Of a stretch of DNA of 55,337 bases, positions 16,625 through 25,437 are shown one piece after another. Both the position numbers and the translations under genes were made by a program. The stretch comes from Dehalococcoides mccartyi (GTDB lineage Bacteria > Chloroflexota > Dehalococcoidia > GIF9 > DYGU01), in the NCBI GenBank assembly GCA_020724525.1, contig DYGU01000010.1, positions 1 through 55,337 on the forward strand. The letters are read 5' to 3'. The notes beneath the pieces were generated by a model. That model saw nothing but the letters and a program-made list of their open reading frames with translations, was not told where the DNA came from and did not search any database. Positions within the stretch are counted from its first letter, which is position 1. Each line of letters opens with the position of its first letter.

Positions 16625-17199
16625 AGCACTCAGTAATCTCTCGAAGACGACCACTGCTTATAGTTGTCTGGGTAGCTGGCATTATTGTTTTCAGCGGTGG
16701 TCTTGTTTACTTGCTGCGTTTCCTTGAAGTCTTTCTAGAAAGCCCTTTAGCCGGTCTGGCTCCCTTCGCCTATGGAGTTGTCTTTGTGGCTACTCTGTTA
16801 GGTGCTGCTACTATATTTTTCCCAATGCCATCTGTTGCTTTAGTAGCTGCTGCCGCTGCCAAGTGGGATCCGATGATAGTAGCTTTGGTAGCCAGCATTG
16901 GGGCAACATTAGGTGAACTATTTAGTTATTATGCCGGCCATCTGGGCAGAAGGGTCATTATTAAAGAAGATGGAGAAAGATTTCAGAAAGTAATGGAATT
17001 AACGAACCGTTATGGCGTCTGGGCTGTTTTCTTTATTGCCTTAATCCCGGTAGTTCTTTTTGATATAGTGGGGCTGGTGGCTGGGGCACTGAGATTGCCG
17101 GTCTGGAAGTTCTTGTTAGCCTGCTGGGGTGGGCGCTTGCCCCGAGCTTTCTTCGAAGCTTATCTGGCAGCCGGCTTGTTACGGTTCATTTTATCTTGA
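16615..17199 (+). CDS. VTT-domain (DedA/SNARE-associated type) membrane protein
   Basis: About 194 residues from ATG 16615. Hydrophobic spans lie at about 15-35, 45-68, 73-95, 130-152 and 165-190. GELFSYYAGHLGRR is the VTT-like motif (E..SYYAG..GR). DedA/VTT proteins are implicated in lipid translocation and membrane homeostasis. The start overlaps the end of ispE, and the stop overlaps the convergent cca gene by 9 bp. An earlier in-frame ATG at 16570 lies well inside ispE and is less likely. Confidence 0.82.
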   Translation: MDIKHSVISRRRPLLIVVWVAGIIVFSGGLVYLLRFLEVFLESPLAGLAPFAYGVVFVATLLGAATIFFPMPSVALVAAAAAKWDPMIVALVASIGATLGELFSYYAGHLGRRVIIKEDGERFQKVMELTNRYGVWAVFFIALIPVVLFDIVGLVAGALRLPVWKFLLACWGGRLPRAFFEAYLAAGLLRFILS

Positions 17200-18441
17200 T
17201 GAACAGTTATGAACTAATTTCTCTTCGTCAGTTCGTGTTCTTACCTTACCATTAAGTTTGGCTTGGCGGAGGGCTTTAAGAATCTCTCCCAGTTGAGGTC
17301 CTGGGGGGATGCCCATTCTCACTAAGTCAGTGCCGTCTAATAGCGGTTTGACATAACGCAATTTGTAAAGAAATAGCTCTAAACGCTGGCGTATCTTGGA
17401 GGTATCTGAGGCTATAGCATTGGCTTGAATAGCCGTGGGGGAGTACTCATAAAGGAGATGGTAGATACGGCTGGGCTTTAAGGCTGGTTTGGTCAGTTCC
17501 GGAAGGTGTCTTTTAAGGTGCAGGGTATCGCGTAATAGCTGGGTCAATTTTTTAGGCGGATTGATACGCAAGAGAAATTGTTCATTTTCTGTTTCGGTCA
17601 AGGAATAGACCAGGAGAGAGAAGTAAAGAGGCGGAAGAGGAACTTTCTTACTTAGCTGGCGTGCCTGTTCAAACTTCTGGGCAAGCCAGCCGTTGCCTTT
17701 TAGGGAAGGGTGTAGTTTCTGGAGGACTCCTAACTGATAAGCCTGGTTTAGAATTTTTTCTGGAGCTTCTTCCTTTAAGATCATTTCCAGGTCGTATCGT
17801 ATTCGCTCGCTGCTTACAGTGTCCAGCATAGGTATGTCATGTTGAAGTAATTGTAGTGTCCTGGGCTCCAGGGAGAAACCGAGTCTTTGCTCATAACGGA
17901 GTGCCCGGAGAATTCGCGTCGCATCTTCCTTAAAGCTCTGGTCGTGAAGGACTCGAATCAGACCACGTTCAAGGTCATCCTTACCTTTATAGGGGTCACA
18001 GAGTTCCCCGTAGTACTCGGGGGTGAGGCAGATAGCCATAGCATTGATGGAGAAGTCGCGGCGGAAGAGGTCGTCAATTATTGTACCTGGTTCTATCACC
18101 GGCAAGGCTCCAGGTCTGGGATAAACTTCGCGGCGAGCCGTGGTTATATCAAGGCTGAAGTCTTTATAGTCAAGTCTGGCTGTGCTAAAGTGGGGATGGA
18201 TTGTTAACTTAGTTTGGCTAACTCGGGCTAATTCTCGCGCCAGTTGGACGGCATCTCCTTCAACAGCAAGGTCAAGGTCAAAATTGGGGCGACCCAAAAA
18301 GAGGTCTCTGACTACACCCCCAACAAGATACAGCTTTTGTCCTAATTCAGTAGCTTTTTTTCCGACAGTATTGACCGCTTGCCACAGTTGCCGGGGCAGG
18401 TATTCTTGAATTTGTGAGGCAAGATTAATTGTCTGGTTCAC
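17191..18441 (-). CDS. cca: CCA tRNA nucleotidyltransferase / poly(A) polymerase family protein
   Basis: 416 residues. The class II nucleotidyltransferase head is LYLVGGVVRDLFLGRPNFDLDLAVEGDA with the DLD metal site, followed by the RRDFSINAMAI motif, the EDATRILRALRYEQRLGF neck, and a helical C-terminal region. It adds or repairs tRNA 3' CCA ends. The C-terminal part is divergent, so an A-adding-only variant is possible. The start is GTG 18441 behind GGAAAGA. Confidence 0.9.
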   Translation of the reverse strand: MNQTINLASQIQEYLPRQLWQAVNTVGKKATELGQKLYLVGGVVRDLFLGRPNFDLDLAVEGDAVQLARELARVSQTKLTIHPHFSTARLDYKDFSLDITTARREVYPRPGALPVIEPGTIIDDLFRRDFSINAMAICLTPEYYGELCDPYKGKDDLERGLIRVLHDQSFKEDATRILRALRYEQRLGFSLEPRTLQLLQHDIPMLDTVSSERIRYDLEMILKEEAPEKILNQAYQLGVLQKLHPSLKGNGWLAQKFEQARQLSKKVPLPPLYFSLLVYSLTETENEQFLLRINPPKKLTQLLRDTLHLKRHLPELTKPALKPSRIYHLLYEYSPTAIQANAIASDTSKIRQRLELFLYKLRYVKPLLDGTDLVRMGIPPGPQLGEILKALRQAKLNGKVRTRTDEEKLVHNCSSR

Positions 18442-18588
18442 TCTTTCCTTTAATTATAGGATTTAATAAGAATCTGGTAAAGAGGCATTTCCGTTCAGTG
18501 CCCCGTCAAGAGTAACTCGCTCTGTTAACAAAAGAAATACTCTATGGTAGTATATAGTAGGTATCAACACAGGAAAGAACTGAGGCAG

Positions 18589-21062
18589 ATGTCGAATAAA
18601 ACTAAGAAACTAAAGAAGACAAACCTTCAGATTGCGGGTATGACTTGCGCCTCCTGCGTAGCTCACAGTGAGAAAGCACTGGGTAATTTGCCTGGGGTGG
18701 AGAAGGTGGTGGTGAACCTGGCTACAAGCAAGGCGGCTGTGGAATATGACCCCAGCCGGGTAACGTTAGGCGAGATGAGAAAGGTGGTAGCCGATATAGG
18801 CTATGAAATTGTGTTAGACAGTGCCCATCTTCAGATTACAGGTATGACCTGTGGATCATGTGTCATCAACATTGGGAAGGCTGTAAGGGACCTGCCTGGA
18901 GTGGGGAAGGTGATGGTGAACTTAGCTATGGGGAGCGCTCGCGTTGAATATACTCCAGACATCACCTCCTTAGCCGAGATAAGAAAGACCATTCAGGAAC
19001 TCGGCTACGGAGTTGTGGAAAGGACCGAAGGGCAGGAAGCTTTGGATAGGGAAAGAGAAGCTCGACAGCGAGAAATACGCCGCCAGCTTATCAATCTGAT
19101 TATCGCCAGCTCCTTGGGTTTTCTGGTAATACTGGGCACGTTTCAGCTTTGCTGGTTTCTACCTGAGATTATCCCGGCGTGGATGAATAATAAGGTCCTT
19201 CTGTTTTTCCTGACGACACCTGTTGTCTTCGGTCCTGGTAGACAGTTCTTCGTCAATAGTTGGAACGGTCTACGCCGAGGTATTACCGACATGAACCTCC
19301 TGTATGCTACAGGTATTGGTGCCGCTTACCTTATTGCGGTCATTAATACTTTCTGGCCCGATGCTGGCTTTGGTGGGCTTTGGTGGTAGAGAAGCTACTT
19401 TCTATGAAGCCGCTGCCCTGCTTACCGCTTTTATTATCTTAGGCAGATACCTTGAGGCGGTAACTCGTGGTCGTACCTCTGAAGCCATTCGCCCTGGCGA
19501 GGCTATTCCTGTGGATGGGATAGTTACGGAGGGATACTCCTCTGTAGACTAATCCATGATTACCGGGGAGAGTATTCCGGTGGAGAAGAAGGCTGGGGAT
19601 GAGGTTATTGGTGGGATTGTAAACAAAACCGGTGCCTTTAAGTTCTGTGCTACCAGAGTGGGTAAAGATACCGCCTTATCTCAGATTATCAAGCTGGTGG
19701 AAGAGGCTCAGACGATAAAGGTGCCTATCCAGAAGATTGCTGATTTGGTGGCGGGTCGTTTCATCCTGGGGGGGCATATTCTGGCACTGGCGACATTCTT
19801 ATTTTGGTTTTTTATCGGCTTTTCTCTCTGGTTCACTCCTGAGAGTCGCCTCATGTTAACCCCTTACCCTCTGACTCTGGTAGGTGCCTTCGGCTTCTCT
19901 GTCCTTATTTAAGTAACAGTTCTGGTTATTTCCTGTCCCTGCGCCGTAGGCTTAGCTACCCCCAGTGATATTATGGCTGGGACTGGCAAGGAAGCAGAGC
20001 ATGGCATTCTTTTTAAGGGTGCTGATGCCATGGAGGCAGCGGCAAAGCTGCGGGTGGTGATCTTTGAAAAAACCGGCACCTTGACTAGAGGTGACCCCTC
20101 GGTAACGGATGTGATCGCCTTGACCGGAAACGAGGTGGAGGTATTGCATTTAGCCGCAGTGGCTGAGAAAAACTCAGAACACCCTCTTGGGGCAGCAATT
20201 GTCACTGGCGCTCGTGCCTGAGGTATCACCCTTGAGGATGCTGATGTCTTTGAGGCAATACCTGGACACGGTATAGTAGCTCGGCTTAACCAGCAAAACA
20301 TATTACTGGGCAATCGCCGGCTCATGGCAGAGAGAGAGGTATCTTTAGATGGGCTAATGCCCGAGGCAGAGCGCCTGGAGAAAGAAGGTAAGACAGTCAT
20401 GTTTGTCGCCGTGGACAGCACCGCTGTTGGAATTGTGGCTGATACTCTTAAAGAAACCTCACCTCTGGCGGTAGAAGAGTTGCATCGGATGGGAATCCAG
20501 GTAGCCATGATTACCGGGGACAACCGGTGCACTGCTGAGGCTATTGCTCGTCAGGTGGGCATCACCCGGGTACTTTCCGAGGTCTTGCCTCAGGACAAGG
20601 CTGGCGAAATAAAGAAGCTCCAGGAAGAAGGGAAGATAGTAGCTATGGTGGGGGGATGGCATCAATGATGCCCCGGCTCTGGTGCAGGCTGATGTGGGGA
20701 TTGCCATCGGCTCCGGTACCGATATTGCCAAAGAGACAGGACATGTCATCCTGATGAAGGACGATCTCTTGGATGTGGTCGCTGGCATTCAGGTGGCGTG
20801 GGCTACTATACGCAAGGTGAAGGAAAATCTGTTGTGGGCTTTTGGCTACAACACATTGGCAATCCCCTTTGGGATGGGCGTTATTTATCCCTTCTTTGCC
20901 CAGCTGGCGAGTCCAGAACTGGCAGCTCTCCTTATGGCTACCAGTTCCCTTTCGGTTACTCTAAATACTCTGCGGATGCGTGGCTATATACCGCCGATAC
21001 GGCGCCAAGGCTATGTCAGGTTATCGCCAATAGCACCAACTGCTATGATAAAGAGCAGCTAA
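18589..21062 (+). pseudogene. copA: Copper-type P1B ATPase (CopA), multiply disrupted
   Basis: Reads in pieces as a CopA: two N-terminal HMA domains (GMTCASC and GMTCGSC), membrane spans, TGES actuator motif, CPC metal site ([13 protein letters not shown]), SEHPLG nucleotide motif and C-terminal spans. Lesions: a frameshift near 19375; an in-frame loss of about 35 codons after GRTSEAIR (about 19490); TAA at 19550 replacing the Glu of DESMITGES; TAA at 19910; TGA at 20219; and a frameshift near 20650 in a G-run inside the GDGIND motif. The catalytic DKTGT reads EKTGT (about 20070), so even a repaired protein could not be phosphorylated normally. The start is ATG 18589 with GAGG upstream. A dead gene, once for Cu(I) efflux. 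Confidence 0.9.
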
Positions 21063-21084
21063 TATCTTTCACGGAGGAATTATT

Positions 21085-21282
21085 ATGAGGAATGTAGGTT
21101 TCATAAGCGCCGTCATTTATACTGGTATATCTCTGATTGTGGCTGGTCTTTTTTTAGCTGTTACCTTAGCTGGTGAATATAACGCAGTGGAGCGCATTGG
21201 CGGTACAATCTGGGTATTCTTACTCTCCATAATTATCCTGATGCCTATAATTATTCCGCAGGTGAAGAAGAAAATACAGTAA
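21085..21282 (+). CDS. Small two-span membrane protein
   Basis: 65 residues with two hydrophobic helices, about 5-30 (GFISAVIYTGISLIVAGLFL) and about 42-58 (IWVFLLSIIILMPIIIP), and a basic C-terminus. A strong Shine-Dalgarno (GGAGG) precedes ATG 21085. It follows the dead copA by 22 bp and may once have been co-transcribed with it. Unlike copA it is uninterrupted. I do not recognise the family. Confidence 0.6.
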   Translation: MRNVGFISAVIYTGISLIVAGLFLAVTLAGEYNAVERIGGTIWVFLLSIIILMPIIIPQVKKKIQ

Positions 21283-21308
21283 ACTGCCCCTCAGGGCTGG
21301 ATAGCGCC

Positions 21309-21698
21309 TCAGCTAATCTTTTCATGTTCTTTCTTCATACACCTGTCCATGACTACTTCAAGTCCGGCTTGCCTGGCTTTATAGGCTGCTGCGTTGTTGA
21401 TTACCCCTTCCTGCATCCAGATTACTTTAGCTCCTATTTTTATGGCCTGGTCTACAATGGGAGGCACATCTTCAGAATGGCGGAAAATGTTAACCACATC
21501 TACAGGCTGGGGAATGGACAGGAGGTCTGGATGGCTGGTCTCGCCCAGCACCTGTCTAATCTGGGGATTTACCGGGATAATTCGGTAGCCGTGTTCTTTC
21601 AAATATTTAGCCACTATATGGCTGGGACGCCCCGGATTGTCCGAAAGTCCAACCACAGCCACAGTAAAGCTTTGTTTTAGTATTTCTTCAATGGTCAT
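21309..21698 (-). CDS. CoA-binding domain protein (YccU-like)
   Basis: 129 residues from ATG 21698 (MTIEEILKQSFTVAVVGLSD). A Rossmann-like CoA-binding domain: VVGLSDNPGRPSHIVAKYL, GYRIIPVNP, VDVVNIFR and the C-terminal VIWMQEGVINNAAAYKARQAG followed by VVMDRCMKKEH. The family is related to the succinyl-CoA synthetase alpha N-terminal domain; the cellular role is not established. AAAGGAAC precedes the start. It follows the zinc-ribbon gene closely, in an iscU-linked minus-strand cluster. Confidence 0.85.
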   Translation of the reverse strand: MTIEEILKQSFTVAVVGLSDNPGRPSHIVAKYLKEHGYRIIPVNPQIRQVLGETSHPDLLSIPQPVDVVNIFRHSEDVPPIVDQAIKIGAKVIWMQEGVINNAAAYKARQAGLEVVMDRCMKKEHEKIS

Positions 21699-21709
21699 TT
21701 TTTGTTCCT

Positions 21710-21959
21710 TTAGTCCTTTGTTTTGACGGAAGCTGATTTGGGAGCCCCACACACCGGGCATTCGTCACGGGGTTCATCTTTAGCTCAACGGTTCGCCACA
21801 TTTAGGGCAATGGGTAGCTTCCTTGTCCAGCACTGTTAGCTCACACTTATGACAGTAAGGAAACACTATATTACAAGGCTGACAGACAGGATTAAAAGAG
21901 ATTATAATTTCTTCTTCACAATAGGGGCAGACACATTTTTCTTCACTCTTCTCCTTCAT
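21710..21959 (-). pseudogene. Zinc-ribbon protein with a frameshift
   Basis: Starts at ATG 21959, overlapping the end of iscU by 17 bp, behind AAGGAG. It reads as a Cys-pair protein: CVCPYCEEEI, CQPCNIVFPYCHKCE, THCPKCGEPLS, then TAA at 21780. The shifted frame continues the same pattern (DEPRDECPVCGAPKSASVKT) to a stop at 21710, so one base has been inserted near 21785. The intact protein would be about 82 residues with three or four CxxC knuckles. Either a recent mutation or a single-base sequence error explains this; the 59-residue product keeps most knuckles. Confidence 0.6.
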
Positions 21960-22368
21960 CTTCTTCTCCTTTCAGTTCTAACCCTTTGATGGTTATACCT
22001 TTCTTTTGGGCATAATCCCGGATTGCTTTGCCGAGAGCTTGGGCACCTAAATTGGAGCAGTGGTATTTGTTCTTAGGCAACCCTCCTAGTTCCTGGGCTA
22101 CCAGAGTGGGGGTGATGGTCAGGGCTTCTTCCAAAGTTTTTCCCTTAGCCATCTCACTGACCATACTGGAAACGGCAATAGCGGCACCGCAGCCAAAGGT
22201 CTGGAATTTGACATCTTCAAGATGGTCGTCTTTCACTTTAATATAAAACGTCATCACATCACCGCAGACTGAGTTGCCCACCTCCCCAACGCCATCTGGA
22301 TCTTCTATCTGCCCCACATTCCGGGGATTCATAAAATGTTCCATCACTGTTTGGCTGTACATTGGCAT
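21943..22368 (-). CDS. iscU: Iron-sulfur cluster scaffold protein IscU/NifU-like
   Basis: 141 residues. The three cluster-ligating cysteines and the conserved aspartate are visible in GNSVCGDVMTFYIK, FQTFGCGAAIAVSSMVSEM and YHCSNLGAQALGKAIRDY. N-terminal HFMNPRNVG is typical. The lysine/glutamate-rich tail (GLELKGEEDEGEE) is an extension. The cysteine desulfurase partner is not in this window. An inverted repeat upstream (22439-22457) suggests control by an Rrf2/IscR-type regulator. Confidence 0.95.
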   Translation of the reverse strand: MPMYSQTVMEHFMNPRNVGQIEDPDGVGEVGNSVCGDVMTFYIKVKDDHLEDVKFQTFGCGAAIAVSSMVSEMAKGKTLEEALTITPTLVAQELGGLPKNKYHCSNLGAQALGKAIRDYAQKKGITIKGLELKGEEDEGEE

Positions 22369-22438
22369 TTCATCACCCCCATTCTTTAATAAATTTAGTA
22401 GTGTAAGCTAAACTATACAACCTTTAAACCTCAGGATT

Positions 22439-22457
22439 GTTGACTATTTTAGTCAAC
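22439..22457. promoter_or_regulatory. Candidate Rrf2/IscR-type operator upstream of iscU
   Basis: A perfect inverted repeat GTTGACTA-TTT-TAGTCAAC, 70 bp upstream of the iscU start. The minus-strand copy contains TTGACT, and TATAGT lies downstream at about 22412-22417, so it is placed to overlap or precede a promoter. Rrf2-family regulators of Fe-S assembly bind palindromes of this general type. The assignment is an inference; the hairpin itself is seen directly. Confidence 0.45.
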
Positions 22458-22592
22458 TTTATTTTAAGCGAAAGGAGATTTCCGGTCAATAATGACAAGA
22501 ACGTTAAGAGACTCATTGCCACAGTTTATGAATAAAGCTGATGCCTCGAGATAACGCTGGGCTTGCTAATGTTTGGGGGCAGGGCGGAGAAA

Positions 22593-23111
22593 CTATTTGG
22601 ATTTAGGTTTGGCTTCAGTTTGCTCAGCCTTAGTTTGAGCTCCTCCGGCTTTAATTTGGATTTTCTTGGGCTTTACTTCCTCAGCTTTAGGCAGGCTAAT
22701 TTCGAGGATGCCATTTTCGTAGGTGGCATCTACTTTAGCGGCATTGATGGTGGCAGGTAAAGTAATGGAGCGGGAAAATTTTCCGTAGCAAAACTCACAC
22801 CGCTGGTATTCTTCATCTTTGACTTCCGCGGTAGTTTTGCGTTCTCCGGTTATGGTGAGGCTATCACCAACGATATGAATATCAATTTCTTCTTTTTTCA
22901 TGCCCGGTAGTTCGGCACGAACCACAAACTTGTTGGGCTTTTCGTACATTTCCAATGCCGGCATCCAGGCGACCTCTCCTGCTGGCACTCGCCACCAAAT
23001 CGAGGGAGTAAAGCGGCGGAAAACTTCATCCATCCACCGCTCCATCTCTTCCATTTCCCGGAAGGGTCGCCAGACTCTTGGTGCCCAGGGTCGCCATCTC
23101 TCCATTGTCAT
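22593..23111 (-). CDS. hsp20: Hsp20-family small heat shock protein
   Basis: 172 residues. The Trp/Arg-rich N-terminus is followed by the alpha-crystallin domain: PALEMYEKPNKFVVRAELPG, KKEEIDIHIVGDSLTITGER, CYGKFSRSITLP, ATYENGILEISLPK. An ATP-independent chaperone that holds unfolded proteins. The C-terminal tail is Lys/Ala/Gln/Glu-rich and lacks an obvious IxI motif. AGGAGGTGA precedes ATG 23111. Confidence 0.95.
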   Translation of the reverse strand: MTMERWRPWAPRVWRPFREMEEMERWMDEVFRRFTPSIWWRVPAGEVAWMPALEMYEKPNKFVVRAELPGMKKEEIDIHIVGDSLTITGERKTTAEVKDEEYQRCEFCYGKFSRSITLPATINAAKVDATYENGILEISLPKAEEVKPKKIQIKAGGAQTKAEQTEAKPKSK

Positions 23112-23212
23112 ATTCCTTCACCTCCTTTCTGTTGTGGATAGGGTTATTAAAAAAGCCCTGCCCTCTCTTGATAAACGCCTTATAGGTATGGAAATTCCGG
23201 AGAAATTTGCTA

Positions 23213-23434
23213 TTAGCTCGTGGTTAACTTCTTTATCAGTTCTCCGCTACTGTTGTAGATGTTTACGGTTAAGGGCATGTCCTCAGCCAGCCGACCTTCG
23301 CAAAACTTTTCAAAGCCCCTTAGTTCCGGAACCTGGAAGTAGCTATTTTCAACCTCAGCAGCATCGTTGAGGAAGATTTCTATTTTGACATGACCTTCTA
23401 AGCCAGTAATTGGATCTATAGTTATCTTTTTCAT
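23213..23434 (-). pseudogene. N-terminal stub of a NiFe-hydrogenase large subunit (F420-non-reducing/Mvh-like)
   Basis: The first 54 residues (KKITIDPITGLEGHVKIEIF, YFQVPELRGFEKFCEGR) match the N-terminus of group 3 NiFe-hydrogenase large subunits. The match stops at EDMP, just before the first RxCGxCP nickel-binding cysteines, and is followed by about 19 unrelated residues and a stop. No C-terminal Ni-binding motif exists anywhere in the window. The protein cannot bind the active site. The small subunit pseudogene lies 2 kb upstream in the same orientation. Confidence 0.75.
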
Positions 23435-23435
23435 T

Positions 23436-23810
23436 TTATTCTTTCAGAATGATATCGTAAGCCTTACTGTTCATTTCAGCCGTCTGTTTAAGGACCTCAT
23501 AGATTACACTCGGCGTTGGCTCAATTCCAAATTTCTTGAAATAGGCATGGAATATTAGTGATGAAACGGCAGCTACCATAGGAACTGAATAACTGTTTCC
23601 ATCCGCCCAGTAAGGGTATATATCTTCTACTCCTTGCTTGCCTTTACTTTTGAAATTTAATACTTCTATATCAAACATTGGAGCAACAAAATCAAGTCTG
23701 TCATTGTAAGTTGATCCTGCTGAATATTCGTATCCTCCACGCTTTTCGTAGGGGACTCCCGTATACTTTCTAATTTCAGAATGTATGGCCCTGTGCCCCG
23801 AGTATTCCAC
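23436..23810 (-). pseudogene. C-terminal fragment of a subtilisin-like serine protease
   Basis: 124 residues whose middle reads NDRLDFVAPMFDIEVLNF and DGNSYSVPMVAAVSSLIFHA, resembling the S8 protease region around the catalytic serine (GTSxSxPxVAG) with GNS in place of GTS. The His and Asp parts of the triad are absent. The only start is GTG 23810 without a Shine-Dalgarno. It sits between the two broken hydrogenase subunits, so it probably arrived by rearrangement. Confidence 0.5.
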
Positions 23811-24035
23811 ATTAAACTGTTTAGTCTTGAAGAGTTCTTTTGTAAGCAGGATTTTGTACGACCATGGAAAGAAGATCCGACAGGGTTTTCTCTAATCGAT
23901 AAAAAGCTTGAAGAACACCATCAATATTATGGTGAGAATAAACCACCAGTAATTGGATACGAAAAGGGTGCCAGAAGGTATAAGGAATTGTACAATACCT
24001 TGATTGCAGCAGGAGTAAATCCCGATAAAGAGTAG
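23781..24035 (+). CDS. Short open frame of unknown function, possibly a gene fragment
   Basis: 84 codons overlapping the subtilase fragment by 30 bp on the other strand. From about residue 10 the composition looks coding (RPWKEDPTGFSLIDKKLEEH, then YYGENKPPVIGYEKGARRY), but I recognise no family. No convincing ribosome-binding site. The first residues lie antisense to the protease fragment, so the true gene start is probably lost. Treat as a likely remnant. Confidence 0.3.
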   Translation: MYGPVPRVFHIKLFSLEEFFCKQDFVRPWKEDPTGFSLIDKKLEEHHQYYGENKPPVIGYEKGARRYKELYNTLIAAGVNPDKE

Positions 24036-24043
24036 CTGTATGT

Positions 24044-24529
24044 TTACTTTTTTAATTTTATCCTTATCCACTCCCCTCTCTTTATCTCATATTCTTTAAA
24101 TTTGGTTTCACTTAAAATTTTCTCTAGTTCTCCTGTGCTATAAGTTCTTGGTGGAGTTCTGTTAGCATATTCTTTGAATAAAGCTAGCTCCTCACCTTCT
24201 AATCTTTCATACCATATTTTGATCTTTTCTCTTGGAACGATTAAGGCAGGATCGTATACCAATGCTTCCCTACCTGACTTCAAAACTCTATACCACTCGT
24301 TTAACGCTTTAGCAGGATTAGCTAAATCGTGTATCACGCCTGTGCTGATAACTGTATCAAAACTCTCATCCTCAAATCTTAGGTGGTAAGCAGAGCCAAC
24401 TTCAAAGTTCACACTCACGCCTGCTATTTTAGCATTCTCCTTTGCTATATCTATCAGCTCTGGAGTTAGATCAACAGCATATATTTCAACATTTGGTTTA
24501 AGCTTTGCTAGCTCTACTCGATAAGCTTC
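24044..24529 (-). pseudogene. Class I SAM-dependent methyltransferase lacking its N-terminus
   Basis: The frame is open from 24529 and reads ELAKLKPNVEIYAVDLTPEL, then SAYHLRFEDESFDTVISTG and ANPAKALNEWYRVLKSG: motifs post-I, II and III of a class I (UbiE-like) methyltransferase. The glycine-rich SAM motif I that should precede LAKLKPN is missing and replaced by a TAA. The first usable start inside the frame is GTG 24418, too late for function. Truncated by rearrangement. Confidence 0.6.
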
Positions 24530-24693
24530 TTAAACAGAGCTAAACAAACTGCTTTCAGCCCAGCTTCCAAGTCTTTCCTAATATTCAGGTCAGGCGACGA
24601 CGATATTCAATTGTTGGTTTAGTGTAACTCCAAAGGTACCCGATTGTCAAGACTCAAGGCGCAATATTTAACCTTTAGTAATCAAGATTGTGT

Positions 24694-24699
24694 TATAAT
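24694..24699 (+). promoter_or_regulatory. -10 element before the Cys/Trp-rich peptide gene
   Basis: TATAAT at 24694-24699, 35 bp upstream of an ATG with its own Shine-Dalgarno. The -35 region (about 24667-24672, TTTAAC) is weak. Confidence 0.4.
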
Positions 24700-24733
24700 A
24701 AAGCAAACCCAGCTAGCGGATTTGGAGAGGGCA

Positions 24734-24868
24734 ATGGCGGAGATTCCTACAAAGTGTCGTGAGTTAAAAGTGGCAAAATGGCTGCCTTGGTGGTGCCGGT
24801 GGGTTTGCACCAAGACAGGCACCAAGCTATGCTATTGGTTTTGTAAGGCCATAGGAGCGTGTGAGTAA
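24734..24868 (+). CDS. 44-residue Cys/Trp-rich peptide
   Basis: Begins MAEIPTKCRELKVAKW and contains LPWWCRWVCTKTGTKLCYWF; it has six cysteines and five tryptophans in 44 residues. The ATG 24734 is preceded by GGAGAGG at a suitable distance and by TATAAT further upstream, so it has the full signals of a small gene although it lies among gene fragments. The frame also extends upstream to 24644 without better signals. Net positive and amphipathic, it could be a secreted or toxin-like peptide or a precursor peptide. No maturation genes are nearby. It may equally be a remnant. The stop lies inside an inverted repeat. Confidence 0.4.
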   Translation: MAEIPTKCRELKVAKWLPWWCRWVCTKTGTKLCYWFCKAIGACE

Positions 24869-24937
24869 TCACTGCCGCAGATTCAAAATTGCCGAAAAAC
24901 AGTTCTTCACCAACTTCGGACGGGATATTACTCACAC
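24859..24937. repeat. Inverted repeat flanking 57 bp, downstream of the peptide gene
   Basis: GTGTGAGTAAT (24859-24869) and ATTACTCACAC (24927-24937) are exact reverse complements. A shorter CCGAA/TTCGG pair lies inside. It may form a large hairpin over the end of the peptide gene or mark an insertion. Confidence 0.45.
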
Positions 24938-25155
24938 AACCTCCTAGGAGCCTACCTGTTAATCCAGTCTATCCGTATGGTTTGAGCTCATGGGACTGCT
25001 GGTGCGGGATATACAAGAGCAAAAAGGAATATCAAAAGCTAAAAGAGGTCTATCCCGAATTTTTTCAGAAGTTGGTCGAGCTTGAAAGCCAAATGAGAAG
25101 CGGTTATGCGTATGCTTTTTACCAAGGGAAACCCCTTTATTTGCGAGACCTTTAA
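24889..25155 (+). pseudogene. C-terminal fragment of a PAPS-reductase-like protein
   Basis: The last ~65 residues (NPVYPYGLSSWDCWCGIYKS, YQKLKEVYPEFFQKL, MRSGYAYAFYQGKPLYLRDL) match the C-terminal region of archaeal/bacterial phosphoadenosine phosphosulfate reductase-domain proteins. The ATP-pyrophosphatase core is missing. The first ~20 residues are unrelated. No Shine-Dalgarno. One of several gene ends in this rearranged interval. Confidence 0.5.
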
Positions 25156-25437
25156 AACAGCTTCTAAGCAGGCGATGCTCTAGATTGGTGACATAAAAGA
25201 CAGGTATAGTAAAAACCCTGGTTGCAAGCTGATGATGGCAAGCTGTAGCTAGGGTGGCGACTTAGAGTGACCGCCCCGTAGCACTCTTCTAATCGCCAAA
25301 TACCTTCTCAAAAGTTGCTCTATCTGAGCAAAGCTGAACTTCCGAAAAGGACTGAATGCTATATTTGGGCGTAGCAAGCTCTATTTAGGGTAGCTTCACG
25401 TTCCAGGGTTGTGATTACATTCTGACACATAGACTTA
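25156..25437. other. Non-coding interval within the rearranged hydrogenase locus
   Basis: No gene supported on either strand. An imperfect hairpin (about 25208-25253, ACCCTGG...CTAGGGT) is the only structure I see. It is GC-mixed, without the MITE core. Confidence 0.4.

Noticed and set aside
18589-21062. In-frame stops considered as stop-codon recoding
   Set aside because: Both TAA and TGA occur, with frameshifts, a deletion and loss of the catalytic Asp; housekeeping genes show no such stops, so this is a pseudogene.
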